Below are positions 6,381-14,029 of a stretch of DNA of 25,005 nt, piece after piece. The position numbers and the translations under genes were made by a program. Each line of letters starts with the position of its first letter. Position 1 is the first letter of the stretch. Source of the stretch: Blastocatellia bacterium UBA7656 (GTDB taxonomy: Bacteria; Acidobacteriota; Blastocatellia; UBA7656); the NCBI GenBank assembly GCA_002483445.1, contig DLHY01000167.1, positions 1-25,005 on the forward strand, in the 5' to 3' direction. Below the pieces are notes generated by a model. The model had not been told where the DNA came from. It saw only the letters and a program-made list of their open reading frames with translations, and made no database searches.

Positions 6381-8066
6381 TCAAATCTCGATCCCGCCGA
6401 TTCGACCGCGAGAGGGCGGCTGAGGCTTTACCATAACTGCGTTTTCTTCATCGCGACGCGCGCGGCTGCGCTCCGAATGCCACTTCTCCCACTCAGCAGG
6501 CGCGTCTATCGTCTCGCCGCCATGTCTCGTCAAGCGACGCCGCACCTGACACATAAGCGGAGTGTTGATCGCAACTCCAGATACGATCAACTGCCCGCGC
6601 GTGAGTGCAGGCAATTCGTCGAGCATACGTCGGCCCGCGCCTTCTACCGTTTTGGCTATCGTGTCCTGGTCTATAGGGTTGACTATGCGCATGATGAATT
6701 GAGTCATGCACTGCGATAAAACGTCTGAATCCAATTTGCCGGGTCGCTGAGTTATCAACCCGATGCCGACGCCGAACTTGCGCCCTTCAGCAAGAATTTG
6801 TTTCAACACATTAGTCGAAACTACTGTCTGGCCCGCGGGCGCGAAGCGATGCGCCTCTTCGATCAAAACGAAAATCGGATAGGGCAGATGCTTCTCATCA
6901 TTGGGATTCGTCGCGTCGCCTTTGTGCGTAGCCATGCGCGCCTGTATCGCGCGACGAAGCAGAGTCGCAACGATCACCTGCTGCTCGTTCTGATCTATAT
7001 CGACGAGTTGAAGAACGGTGCATTGGCCCGGTCGGAAAAGTTCAGTCAGCCCATTATGCTCGCTGTCGGAAAAAATCTGATGCTTGCCGTAACCGCGAAA
7101 GCGATTATCTAGCCGCCATTCGAGCGCATCAATCGTGCTGGCGTTGCCTCCTCCTCTGTCCTCATCGCCGTATCGCTGCTCTGCAACGGCGTCCATCAAA
7201 TCCTGAAAAGTGTAATGGCCATGCTTGCCTGCGCTGTTGCGCGTGTTGCGGAAGGCTGTTCCGAGAGAGTGGCGCATCTTTTCCGAAAGGTCTTGCAGCA
7301 GGTAAGCGATGTCGGCAAATTCCAGAGAGTCGAATCTCACCTTTACCCGTTCGGGCTGAAGAATGCGGACTTCAGGCTCATAGCCGTTCGCGATGAAATA
7401 GTTTTTATTCTCCGCCCGCTTGATTTCCTGAAGCGTGTTGTACTCGCCGTGCGGATCGATGACTAAAACGGCTGATCGATTTTCGGGCTTCATCAACTCT
7501 TCGATCAAAACAGCAGCCGTGTAGCTTTTGCCCGCGCCCGTCGAAGCCAGCACCGCGAGATGAGTCGAGACGACATCTTTTACAGAAAGCACCACCGGCA
7601 CTTCGCCCGCCTCGCGAGTGAGCAGGCTGCCGATGTGCGCTGCGCCCAGTTCGCCTTTTCGCCTCGGAGACAGCACGCGGGCCAGCATCTCCGACGGGGC
7701 GAGATAGACGGCCTGCCCCGGCATGGGCGGTATGCGGGGATTCGCGAAATCATTTAGTTCTTCGTCATAGTAGCCGATCACTGAAACGACGATTTCAAAA
7801 AGCTCGCTCACGTCGCCTTCAAGTCCGATCATCGCGGCCACGCTCGAAGGCGAAGTCGAAGGGTCTGCGAGAAAACTATCAGGCAGTGAGCGCGCAAGCC
7901 TGCGCTCGGTGATGTTGCCGAGGATCATTCTCTCCACTCCGGCGGCGCGAGCGCGATAGTAGATGAACTCTCCCGTGCGAGCGCGGTCGTTGTCTGCGGT
8001 GATGAAGACGAACTCGCTCGGTTTTTCGCCCGGCCCCTTGACTGTTCCCATCAGTGTGTCGGACAT
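6381..8066 (-). CDS. HerA-type hexameric ATPase/helicase (DUF87)
   Basis: This 561-residue protein has a beta-rich N-terminal HAS-barrel-like region (about 1-150) and a RecA-like ATPase core: Walker A STGAGKS at 175-181, the characteristic DPHGEY at 204-209, Walker B VLIEEAH at 400-406 and TQRPGKLD further on. These are hallmarks of the HerA/FtsK DNA-translocase superfamily. HerA usually works with the NurA nuclease in end resection or in phage defence; no nurA or other nuclease gene is adjacent, so the partner is unknown. The open frame extends to 8138, but the extra residues are read through a period-7 repeat. The ATG at 8066, with aaaagg eight bases upstream, is preferred; an ATG at 8093 is an alternative. 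It is divergent from hutI. Confidence 0.85.
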   Translation of the reverse strand: MSDTLMGTVKGPGEKPSEFVFITADNDRARTGEFIYYRARAAGVERMILGNITERRLARSLPDSFLADPSTSPSSVAAMIGLEGDVSELFEIVVSVIGYYDEELNDFANPRIPPMPGQAVYLAPSEMLARVLSPRRKGELGAAHIGSLLTREAGEVPVVLSVKDVVSTHLAVLASTGAGKSYTAAVLIEELMKPENRSAVLVIDPHGEYNTLQEIKRAENKNYFIANGYEPEVRILQPERVKVRFDSLEFADIAYLLQDLSEKMRHSLGTAFRNTRNSAGKHGHYTFQDLMDAVAEQRYGDEDRGGGNASTIDALEWRLDNRFRGYGKHQIFSDSEHNGLTELFRPGQCTVLQLVDIDQNEQQVIVATLLRRAIQARMATHKGDATNPNDEKHLPYPIFVLIEEAHRFAPAGQTVVSTNVLKQILAEGRKFGVGIGLITQRPGKLDSDVLSQCMTQFIMRIVNPIDQDTIAKTVEGAGRRMLDELPALTRGQLIVSGVAINTPLMCQVRRRLTRHGGETIDAPAEWEKWHSERSRARRDEENAVMVKPQPPSRGRIGGIEI

Positions 8067-8079
8067 TTTGTTTGCCTTT

Positions 8080-8114
8080 TTGTCATTTGTCATTCGTCCC
8101 TTGTCCTTTGTTGA
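8080..8114. repeat. Degenerate heptamer tract upstream of the HerA-type gene
   Basis: Five period-7 units are visible: TTGTCAT, TTGTCAT, TCGTCCC, TTGTCCT, TTGTTGA. On the minus strand they read as ATGACAA-like units just before the likely start at 8066, and they create misleading in-frame ATGs. Confidence 0.65.
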
Positions 8115-8173
8115 ATCAAGGACGGAATCGGCGGTCAATATATCATAATGCTGCTGCTCCTGACAGGTGAGCC

Positions 8174-9469
8174 ATGACAGACGAACTGCTCATAACCGGC
8201 GCAACTCAGATGGTGACTCTCGCTGGCCCGTCGCGACCTCGCGTCGGTGAAGAGATGCGCGAACTTGCCATCATCACCGATGGCGCATTGCTTGCCCGCG
8301 GCGGTTTGATCGCACTGGTCGGTCGCACGGATGAAATAGAAAGCAAGGCGAGCCGTGGTGCTGTGCGCACCGATGCGCGAGGCTGCGTGGTGATGCCGGG
8401 ATTCATAGATGCGCACACGCACCCGGTTTTTGCCGGAACCCGCGAAGACGAATACGAAATGCGCTCGGCAGGCGCGACCTATCAGGAGATAGCCGCTCGC
8501 GGCGGCGGCATTCGCTCCACTGTGCGAAGAACGCGCCAGGCGAGCGAAGAAGAATTATTTCAGATAGCTTTGCCTCGCTTGCAGCAGATGATGGAACACG
8601 GCACGACTACGATAGAAGCGAAGAGCGGCTACGGGCTTACGGTCGCGGACGAATTGAAAATACTTCGCGTCATTCGAAGACTCGGTGAAGAGACGCCGCT
8701 CGATGTAATTCCGACTTTTCTGGGCGCGCACGAAATACCCGATGAATACCGCGCGAATCGAGAAGGCTACATAAAACTCGTCACCGACGAAATGATGCCG
8801 CGGGTCGCGCGAGAAAAACTCGCGCGCTATGCGGATATATTCTGCGAATCGCATGTCTTCAACGTTGATGAATCGCGTCGGGTGCTTGAGAGAGCGAAAG
8901 AACTCGGCTTTGGATTGCGATTTCATGCAGACCAGTTGACATTGAGTGGCGGCGCGCTTCTTGCCGCAAAACTTCAAGCTGCGACGGCGGATCATCTCGA
9001 ATGGACGGATGAAGAAGGCATTGAAGCGATGCGACGCGCCGAAGTGATGGGCATACTTTTGCCGGGGGCAGTTTTCAATCTTGGGCTGACGCGATATCCG
9101 CCTGCGCGAAGGATGATCGAAGCGGGGCTTGGCATCGCGCTGGCTACGGATTTCAATCCTGGAAGCTCGCCCACGCCTTCGATGCAGATGGTCTTATCGA
9201 TAGCCTGCGCTCAGATGCGGATGACTCCTGCGGAAGCGGTGACGGCGGCGACGATCAATGCCGCTTACAGTTTGAATCTCGGCTCAAGCATTGGGTCGAT
9301 TGAAGCGGGCAAGCAGGCTGATGTCGTTGTGTACGATTGCGCGGATTACAGGCAAATACCTTATTTCTTCGGCGTCAATCACGCGCGAACGGTTATCAAG
9401 TCAGGCCGCGTTGTCATCGACCATCGCAATCAGGCCGAGGCCGGAATCCAGCCCAGCCCGCCGCAGTAA
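8174..9469 (+). CDS. hutI: Imidazolonepropionase (histidine degradation)
   Basis: This amidohydrolase opens 4-imidazolone-5-propanoate to N-formimino-L-glutamate, the third step of histidine catabolism, in the cytoplasm. At 431 residues it is close to the family length. Key signatures are the metal site HTH at 81-83 (GFIDAHTHPVFAGTRE), EAKSGYGL at 148-155, GAHEIP at 184-189, HADQL at 251-255, ADHLE at 272-276 and TDFNPGS with metal Asp326. Start: ATG with acaggtgag just upstream. It is divergent from the HerA-type gene. No other hut gene lies in the window, so the pathway is presumably scattered. Its last 40 bases overlap the 3' end of the convergent cysteine-rich gene, which is unusual but leaves both catalytic parts intact. 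Confidence 0.95.
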   Translation: MTDELLITGATQMVTLAGPSRPRVGEEMRELAIITDGALLARGGLIALVGRTDEIESKASRGAVRTDARGCVVMPGFIDAHTHPVFAGTREDEYEMRSAGATYQEIAARGGGIRSTVRRTRQASEEELFQIALPRLQQMMEHGTTTIEAKSGYGLTVADELKILRVIRRLGEETPLDVIPTFLGAHEIPDEYRANREGYIKLVTDEMMPRVAREKLARYADIFCESHVFNVDESRRVLERAKELGFGLRFHADQLTLSGGALLAAKLQAATADHLEWTDEEGIEAMRRAEVMGILLPGAVFNLGLTRYPPARRMIEAGLGIALATDFNPGSSPTPSMQMVLSIACAQMRMTPAEAVTAATINAAYSLNLGSSIGSIEAGKQADVVVYDCADYRQIPYFFGVNHARTVIKSGRVVIDHRNQAEAGIQPSPPQ

Positions 9470-9840
9470 CAGACGATGTTCTGCTTTTCCAGCGAAACAG
9501 GATCGAAACCTTTGGCCGTGCAGTAAGGACAATCCTTCGCACTGTTGGGTCTGACGGGGATCAGGTTTTTCAGTTCGGGATAAGTCAGACTGCCCTGATA
9601 AAGAGCGACGTTACGCATTCGCTCATCGCTTTCCTCCTCTGCGTGAGGCTCCGCGTCTTCGTGCGAAAAGACGATCACTTCTCCATCGGCTCGCACAGCC
9701 CAGCACTTCCCCCAGTCGACGCACAACGGCAGCGCGTTGAACCGGGCGGCTTGAGTGCGCAGAGACAGTGGGTCTTCTTTGGATTCAGCTATGAAGTTTT
9801 TCAATTTCTCTTCAATTTGCTCGGCAAGTTTTCCATCCAT
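9430..9840 (-). CDS. Small cysteine-rich (zinc-ribbon-like) protein
   Basis: This 136-residue protein has no signal peptide. The N-terminal part is helical and charged (LAEQIEEKLKNFIAESKED), followed by beta-rich sequence with WGKCWAVRADGEVIVFSHED. The C-terminal end holds CPYC and, 16 residues later, CYCGGLGW, which recalls DnaJ-type CxxCxGxG zinc fingers and suggests a four-Cys metal site. Two ATGs occur in tandem (9846 and 9840); gaagg ends six bases before the second, so 9840 is chosen. Its 3' end overlaps hutI by 40 bases on the opposite strand. No family is recognised. A small immunity-like or SMI1/KNR4-like role was considered but cannot be supported. Confidence 0.7.
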   Translation of the reverse strand: MDGKLAEQIEEKLKNFIAESKEDPLSLRTQAARFNALPLCVDWGKCWAVRADGEVIVFSHEDAEPHAEEESDERMRNVALYQGSLTYPELKNLIPVRPNSAKDCPYCTAKGFDPVSLEKQNIVCYCGGLGWIPASA

Positions 9841-9906
9841 GCTCATCCTTCAACTTTTCCTCCGCGACAAGTTTAACACGCAGGATTATATTGAAAATGG
9901 TTAAAC

Positions 9907-11727
9907 TCACGACTGCCCGGTTCCGACAGACATGGGAAAGTCGCGAAACTGAAGATCGTAGAGTTGCTTGTAAAGCCCTCCGCGCTCGATCAACTCTTCG
10001 TGCGCCCCCTCCTCGACTATGCGGCCCGCGTCAAGCACGACTATCCGCGTGGCCCTTCGCACGGTAGACAAACGATGCGCTATGACGAAAGTCGTGCGAC
10101 CCTGCATCAGCACATCAAGAGCTTCCTGAACCAGTCGTTCGGATTCGGAATCGAGCGAGCTTGTGGCTTCATCGAGAATGAGAATCGCCGGGTCTTTGAG
10201 CAATGCGCGAGCGATGGCTATGCGCTGGCGCTGACCGCCTGAAAGCTTCACGCCTTTTTCTCCCACGAGGGTATCGTAGCCGTCGGGGAAATCGCGTATG
10301 AATTCGTGCGCGTGCGCGGCTCGCGCGGCGGCTTCGATCTCTTCCGCGCTCGCGTCGAGTTTCCCATAAGCTATGTTTTCGCGAATCGTGCCGCCGAACA
10401 AAATAGTCTCCTGCGGAACCATGCCGATGGCCCGCCTCAGATCGGCCAGCTTCACCCCTTTTACATCTCGCCCGTCTACGAGCAAAGCTCCCTGGGTGGC
10501 ATCGTAAAAACGCGGGATCAGATTTATCAGCGTCGATTTGCCCGCGCCGCTCGGCCCCACGAGCGCGATTATCTCTCCCGCCCGCGCATCGATTGACACG
10601 CCTGCAAGCACTGGCAGATTTCTTTCATCGGGATAAGAGAAATGGACATCGATGAGTTGAACATGCCCGCGCACCTGTTCCAGAGGTTCAGCCGTTTCCG
10701 CGTCTTTGATTTCGGGATCAGTGTCGAGCAGTTCGAAGACGCGACGGGTCGCGCCGATGGCCTGATTGAACTGGCCATAGAGTTCCGACATCCCGCCTAT
10801 CGAACCGGCGACGACGAACGTGTAGAGGACGAATGCTATGAGATCGCCTGCTGTAAGCTCGCCCGACAGAACGAGGCGACTTCCGACCCAGAGGACGACG
10901 ACGATTCCGCTGTAGACGACAAGTATGATGAAAGCGATAAAACCGCCCGTCGCCATCGCGCGTTTGACGGCAAGCTGCAATGCGTCGGCGATCTTCTGTC
11001 GATAACGACTCCTCTCATACTCTTCGCGCACGAAGGATTGAACTATGCGGATCGCCGAGATGGATTCTTCAAGCACGGAGTTCGATTCGGCCAATCGATC
11101 CTGAACGCGGGTGCTGAGTCGCTGAATGTATCGCCCGTAGAGCCTCGCCGACACGATGATGAGCGGGACTATGGCCATCATCACGAGCGTGAGCCGCGCG
11201 TTGGTCAGCGCGATGATGATGACGCCGCCTGTCAGAATTATGGTGTTTCGCAAAAGCTCTGTGAGGCTTCCGGTAGTCACGGTTTGAATGACGGTGACAT
11301 CGGAAGCGAGCCGCGAGGTAAGCTCCCCGACCCGGCGCGAGGCGAAAAATGAAACGGGAAGCGAAATGAGATGAGTGTAGACCTCGGCGCGAACATCAGA
11401 CACGATGCGCTCGCCCGTGTAGGAGAGCAGATAAGTGCGCAGAAAGCTGAACGCGGCCTGCGCAGCGAAGAGACCTATCAGCATAAACGCCGCGCCATTG
11501 AGCTTGTCGGCGTTGCGTTCCACGAAGGCCGCATCGATTATCACCCGCACGAATTGAGGAAAGGCGAGAGCCGCCGCGGATGCGATGACGAGACTCAGAA
11601 AAGCGATGGCGAGACGGACTTTGTAAGGTCGGGCGTAGGCGAGGAGTCGCAGCAGGTCGCGCGGCGATCCTTTTCGTTTTTCCTTTTCGTCCGGCGTGAG
11701 CGGTTGAATGCGACGAGATGGTCTCAT
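9907..11727 (-). CDS. ABC exporter, fused membrane and ATPase domains
   Basis: This 606-residue half-transporter of the MsbA/multidrug type works as a homodimer in the inner membrane. An N-terminal cytosolic segment precedes six membrane helices (about 35-315), then the nucleotide-binding domain: Walker A GPSGAGKST, Q-loop VPQETILFGG, signature LSGGQRQR, Walker B ILILDEATSSLD and H-loop AHRLST. The substrate cannot be read from sequence; lipid or drug export is typical of the family. The frame extends to 11796, but those residues come from palindrome family B. The ATG at 11727 (MRPSRRIQPLTP) is the probable start, though no clear Shine-Dalgarno precedes it. It is divergent from the M28 peptidase gene. 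Confidence 0.9.
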   Translation of the reverse strand: MRPSRRIQPLTPDEKEKRKGSPRDLLRLLAYARPYKVRLAIAFLSLVIASAAALAFPQFVRVIIDAAFVERNADKLNGAAFMLIGLFAAQAAFSFLRTYLLSYTGERIVSDVRAEVYTHLISLPVSFFASRRVGELTSRLASDVTVIQTVTTGSLTELLRNTIILTGGVIIIALTNARLTLVMMAIVPLIIVSARLYGRYIQRLSTRVQDRLAESNSVLEESISAIRIVQSFVREEYERSRYRQKIADALQLAVKRAMATGGFIAFIILVVYSGIVVVLWVGSRLVLSGELTAGDLIAFVLYTFVVAGSIGGMSELYGQFNQAIGATRRVFELLDTDPEIKDAETAEPLEQVRGHVQLIDVHFSYPDERNLPVLAGVSIDARAGEIIALVGPSGAGKSTLINLIPRFYDATQGALLVDGRDVKGVKLADLRRAIGMVPQETILFGGTIRENIAYGKLDASAEEIEAAARAAHAHEFIRDFPDGYDTLVGEKGVKLSGGQRQRIAIARALLKDPAILILDEATSSLDSESERLVQEALDVLMQGRTTFVIAHRLSTVRRATRIVVLDAGRIVEEGAHEELIERGGLYKQLYDLQFRDFPMSVGTGQS

Positions 11728-11781
11728 CGGTTTACATTGAACTGAACGAGCCGCATCGGTCAAGGATCGTTTGTCGCTGCC

Positions 11782-11870
11782 TGGGAGCGCACGCATCTTG
11801 CGTGCTGGGCTTCAGAGGGCAGGTCATTCCTGAATGCGCGAGTCTGGCACGCTGGAAGCGTGCGCTCCCA
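11782..11870. repeat. Palindromic repeat, family B
   Basis: The 24-nt arms 11782-11805 and 11847-11870 are reverse complements with three mismatches. Both contain TGGGAGCGCACGC at the outer end and GCGTGC at the inner end, so each arm is itself partly palindromic. The element lies in the divergent gap between the ABC exporter and the M28 peptidase and differs in sequence from family A. Confidence 0.85.
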
Positions 11871-11911
11871 GGGCTACGGCTGGAATTATCGCTCGAAAGT
11901 TGGTGTAATTC

Positions 11912-13363
11912 ATGCTGATGAAAATACAAACTCTCCCCCTCGCTCGAATTATGTCAGTCACGCTGGCTTTCATTCTCGTCGCCTCTCCGCTCATCGCCGG
12001 TCAGCAGCGCGCGGAGTTTCCGGCAGAGCTTATCGAAGAATTGCGTCGATTGCAGCAAGCGGCGCTGGCGGACGATTACGCATATCGTCAGACGGCGCAT
12101 CTGTGCAACAACATCGGCCCGCGACTGAGCGGATCGGCTCAGGCCGAGCATTCTGTAAAGTATGTCGCCGAAGAGATGCGCCGACTCGGACTCGAAGTGC
12201 GTCTCGAAAAAGTTATGGTGCCTCGCTGGGTGAGAGGCGAAGAGACCGCCGCGCTCGTGGAATTTCCCGGACAGGCTCCCGCGACGACCCATAAGATCGT
12301 GCTGACCGCGCTCGGCGGAAGCGTGGCGACTCCTGCGGAAGGAATCACTGCTGAAGTCGTGGTCGCCCGCAGCTTCGAGCATCTTCAATCTCTGGGCCGC
12401 GAAAAGGTCGCGGGCCGGATAGTTCTTTTCACTTATCGTTTCGACAAGCAGATGGCCGAGCAGGGGCTTGCGGGCGATGCCTACCTTCAGGCGGTCGGGT
12501 ATCGGGGCGCGGGGGCGAGCGTGGCGGCGCGAATGGGAGCAGTCGCTTCGCTGATTCGATCCGTAGGAGGAGCAGATTTCCGATTGCCTCACACGGGATC
12601 GCTGAGATATGCAGAAGACGCGCCGCGCATTCCAGCCGCGGCCCTGGCATCGGAAGATGCTGATCTGATCGCTTACCTTGCTGATCAGGGTCGCGTGCGA
12701 ATGCGCTTGAAACTCACTCCTCAGACGCTCCCCGACACGGAGAGCCACAATGTCATCGCCGACATTCGAGGCAGCGAGCGGCCTGAAGAGATAGTAATCG
12801 TTTCGGGCCATCTCGATTCGTGGGATTTGGGAACGGGCGCGCTCGATGACGCGGTGGGCGTGGCCGTCGCTATGCAGACGGCGCAGTTGATTAAAAAGCT
12901 CGGCCTCAGACCCCGGCGAACGATTCGGGTCATCGCGTGGATGAACGAAGAAAATGGACTGCGAGGGGGACAAACTTATTTCGAGAATCACTCTTCACAT
13001 ATAGCAAATCATTTCGCGGTGATCGAAAGCGACCTCGGCGCGGGCCATCCGACAGGGTTCAACGCTCACCTCGATCCGAAAGCGCAACCGCTGCTTCAGC
13101 CCATAGCCGATGTCCTCGCCAGTTCAGGCGCGGGCATAATAAAATTTGTGACCAACAATGTAGGCGCGGATATAGGGCCGCTTGAGAACGCGGGCGTTCC
13201 CGGCTTTTCTCCCCTTCAGGACACGAGAACGTATTTCAACTATCACCACACGGCAGCCGACACTTTTGATAAAGTCAACCCTCGCCACCTTGCGGAAAAT
13301 GCTGCGGTCATCTCGGTGCTGACTTACGCGCTGGCCAATCTGCCCGGACAGTTGCCGCGATGA
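11912..13363 (+). CDS. Secreted M28-family metallopeptidase
   Basis: This 483-residue protein has an N-terminal signal peptide (hydrophobic 12-29, cleavage near IAGQQ). The order resembles plasma glutamate carboxypeptidase-like M28B proteins: N-terminal catalytic lobe, a PA-like insert (about 110-265), then the di-zinc core with His300 and Asp302 in SGHLDSWD, bridging Asp in GALDDAVG (about 312), general base Glu346 and metal Glu347 in NEENGLRGG, Asp374 in ESDLG, and His446 in YHHTAADT. All ligands are present, so it should be an active amino- or carboxypeptidase in the periplasm or outside the cell. The start could be ATG 11912 or 11918; neither has a strong ribosome binding site. An HNH endonuclease gene follows 69 bases later, with no obvious functional link. 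Confidence 0.9.
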   Translation: MLMKIQTLPLARIMSVTLAFILVASPLIAGQQRAEFPAELIEELRRLQQAALADDYAYRQTAHLCNNIGPRLSGSAQAEHSVKYVAEEMRRLGLEVRLEKVMVPRWVRGEETAALVEFPGQAPATTHKIVLTALGGSVATPAEGITAEVVVARSFEHLQSLGREKVAGRIVLFTYRFDKQMAEQGLAGDAYLQAVGYRGAGASVAARMGAVASLIRSVGGADFRLPHTGSLRYAEDAPRIPAAALASEDADLIAYLADQGRVRMRLKLTPQTLPDTESHNVIADIRGSERPEEIVIVSGHLDSWDLGTGALDDAVGVAVAMQTAQLIKKLGLRPRRTIRVIAWMNEENGLRGGQTYFENHSSHIANHFAVIESDLGAGHPTGFNAHLDPKAQPLLQPIADVLASSGAGIIKFVTNNVGADIGPLENAGVPGFSPLQDTRTYFNYHHTAADTFDKVNPRHLAENAAVISVLTYALANLPGQLPR

Positions 13364-13365
13364 TT

Positions 13366-13400
13366 GACTGCTGACTACAGACCACTGATTTTTGACAGAA
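13366..13400. repeat. Degenerate heptamer tract
   Basis: Five period-7 units begin with GA: GACTGCT, GACTACA, GACCACT, GATTTTT, GACAGAA. The tract starts two bases after the M28 peptidase stop and ends before the HNH gene. It explains why an in-frame extension of the HNH gene into this region should be ignored. Confidence 0.6.
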
Positions 13401-13432
13401 TCCTTGCGGGCAGGATATATTTCCGTTTCAGA

Positions 13433-13942
13433 ATGAACACGCGCGTTTTAGTATTAAACGCTTCATTCGAGCCAATAAATGTCTGTTCGGCTCGACGCGC
13501 CATTATTTTGATACTCAAAGGCGTTGCTTACCCCGAAGAACATTCTTCTCACTGGATTCATTCGGCGCGCTTTTCCATGCCTATGCCTTCGGTCATCCGC
13601 CTCGTCGAATACATTCACATTCCGTTCGAGAGAAAGAGCCTCTCGCGCAAAAACATACTGCTTCGCGATCACAACACCTGCCAGTATTGCCTTCGAGTTT
13701 TCGCGCCGCAGGATCTTACGCTCGATCATATAACCCCGCGCTCGCAGGGCGGAGATTCAAGCTGGGATAATCTGGTCGCCTGCTGTCGCGCCTGCAACAA
13801 TCGCAAGGGCGACCGCTCGCCCGAAGCGTCGGGAATGAAACTGCACAAGCGACCGCAGTCTTACAACTATCACGTCAACCGCCAGATCATCCGCTACCTG
13901 GGCCGCGCCGACGAAACCTGGCGAAAATATCTTTTCTACTGA
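13433..13942 (+). CDS. HNH endonuclease family protein
   Basis: The product has 169 residues. Starting at ATG 13433 it opens with MNTRVLVLNASFEPINVCS, a conserved N-terminus of a stand-alone bacterial HNH family. The core has a zinc knuckle CQYC (83-86) paired with CRAC (118-121) and the catalytic DH of LTLDHITPRSQGG (98-99), with Asn113 and Asn122/123 completing the beta-beta-alpha-metal motif. The C-terminal tail is basic and aromatic. The biological role of this family is not established; DNA cleavage is inferred from the intact motif. The longer frame from 13364 is read through a heptamer tract and is rejected. It converges with the APC permease gene across an inverted heptamer array. Confidence 0.88.
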   Translation: MNTRVLVLNASFEPINVCSARRAIILILKGVAYPEEHSSHWIHSARFSMPMPSVIRLVEYIHIPFERKSLSRKNILLRDHNTCQYCLRVFAPQDLTLDHITPRSQGGDSSWDNLVACCRACNNRKGDRSPEASGMKLHKRPQSYNYHVNRQIIRYLGRADETWRKYLFY

Positions 13943-13951
13943 CCACCCTTC

Positions 13952-14018
13952 GAATGCGGAGTGTGGAATTCGGAATGCGGAATTGATCGACTCCGCACTC
14001 CGCATTCCGCACTCGGCC
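13952..14018. repeat. Inverted heptamer array between convergent genes, possible terminator
   Basis: Five period-7 units (GAATGCG, GAGTGTG, GAATTCG, GAATGCG, GAATTGA; 13952-13986) are followed by TCGA and four complementary-type units (CTCCGCA, CTCCGCA, TTCCGCA, CTCGGCC; 13991-14018). Within this, GAATGCGGAGT (13952-13962) and ACTCCGCATTC (13997-14007) form a perfect 11-bp stem. It fills the gap between convergent stop codons, a natural place for a bidirectional transcription end, although no T-run follows. Confidence 0.75.
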
Positions 14019-14029
14019 CACTGCTTCAA

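Noticed and set aside
10642..11352. 236-residue plus-strand frame inside the ABC exporter
   Set aside because: Antisense shadow of a gene with all ABC motifs intact.
11954..12991. 345-residue minus-strand frame inside the M28 peptidase gene
   Set aside because: Antisense shadow, no recognisable domain, while the plus-strand frame has every metal ligand.
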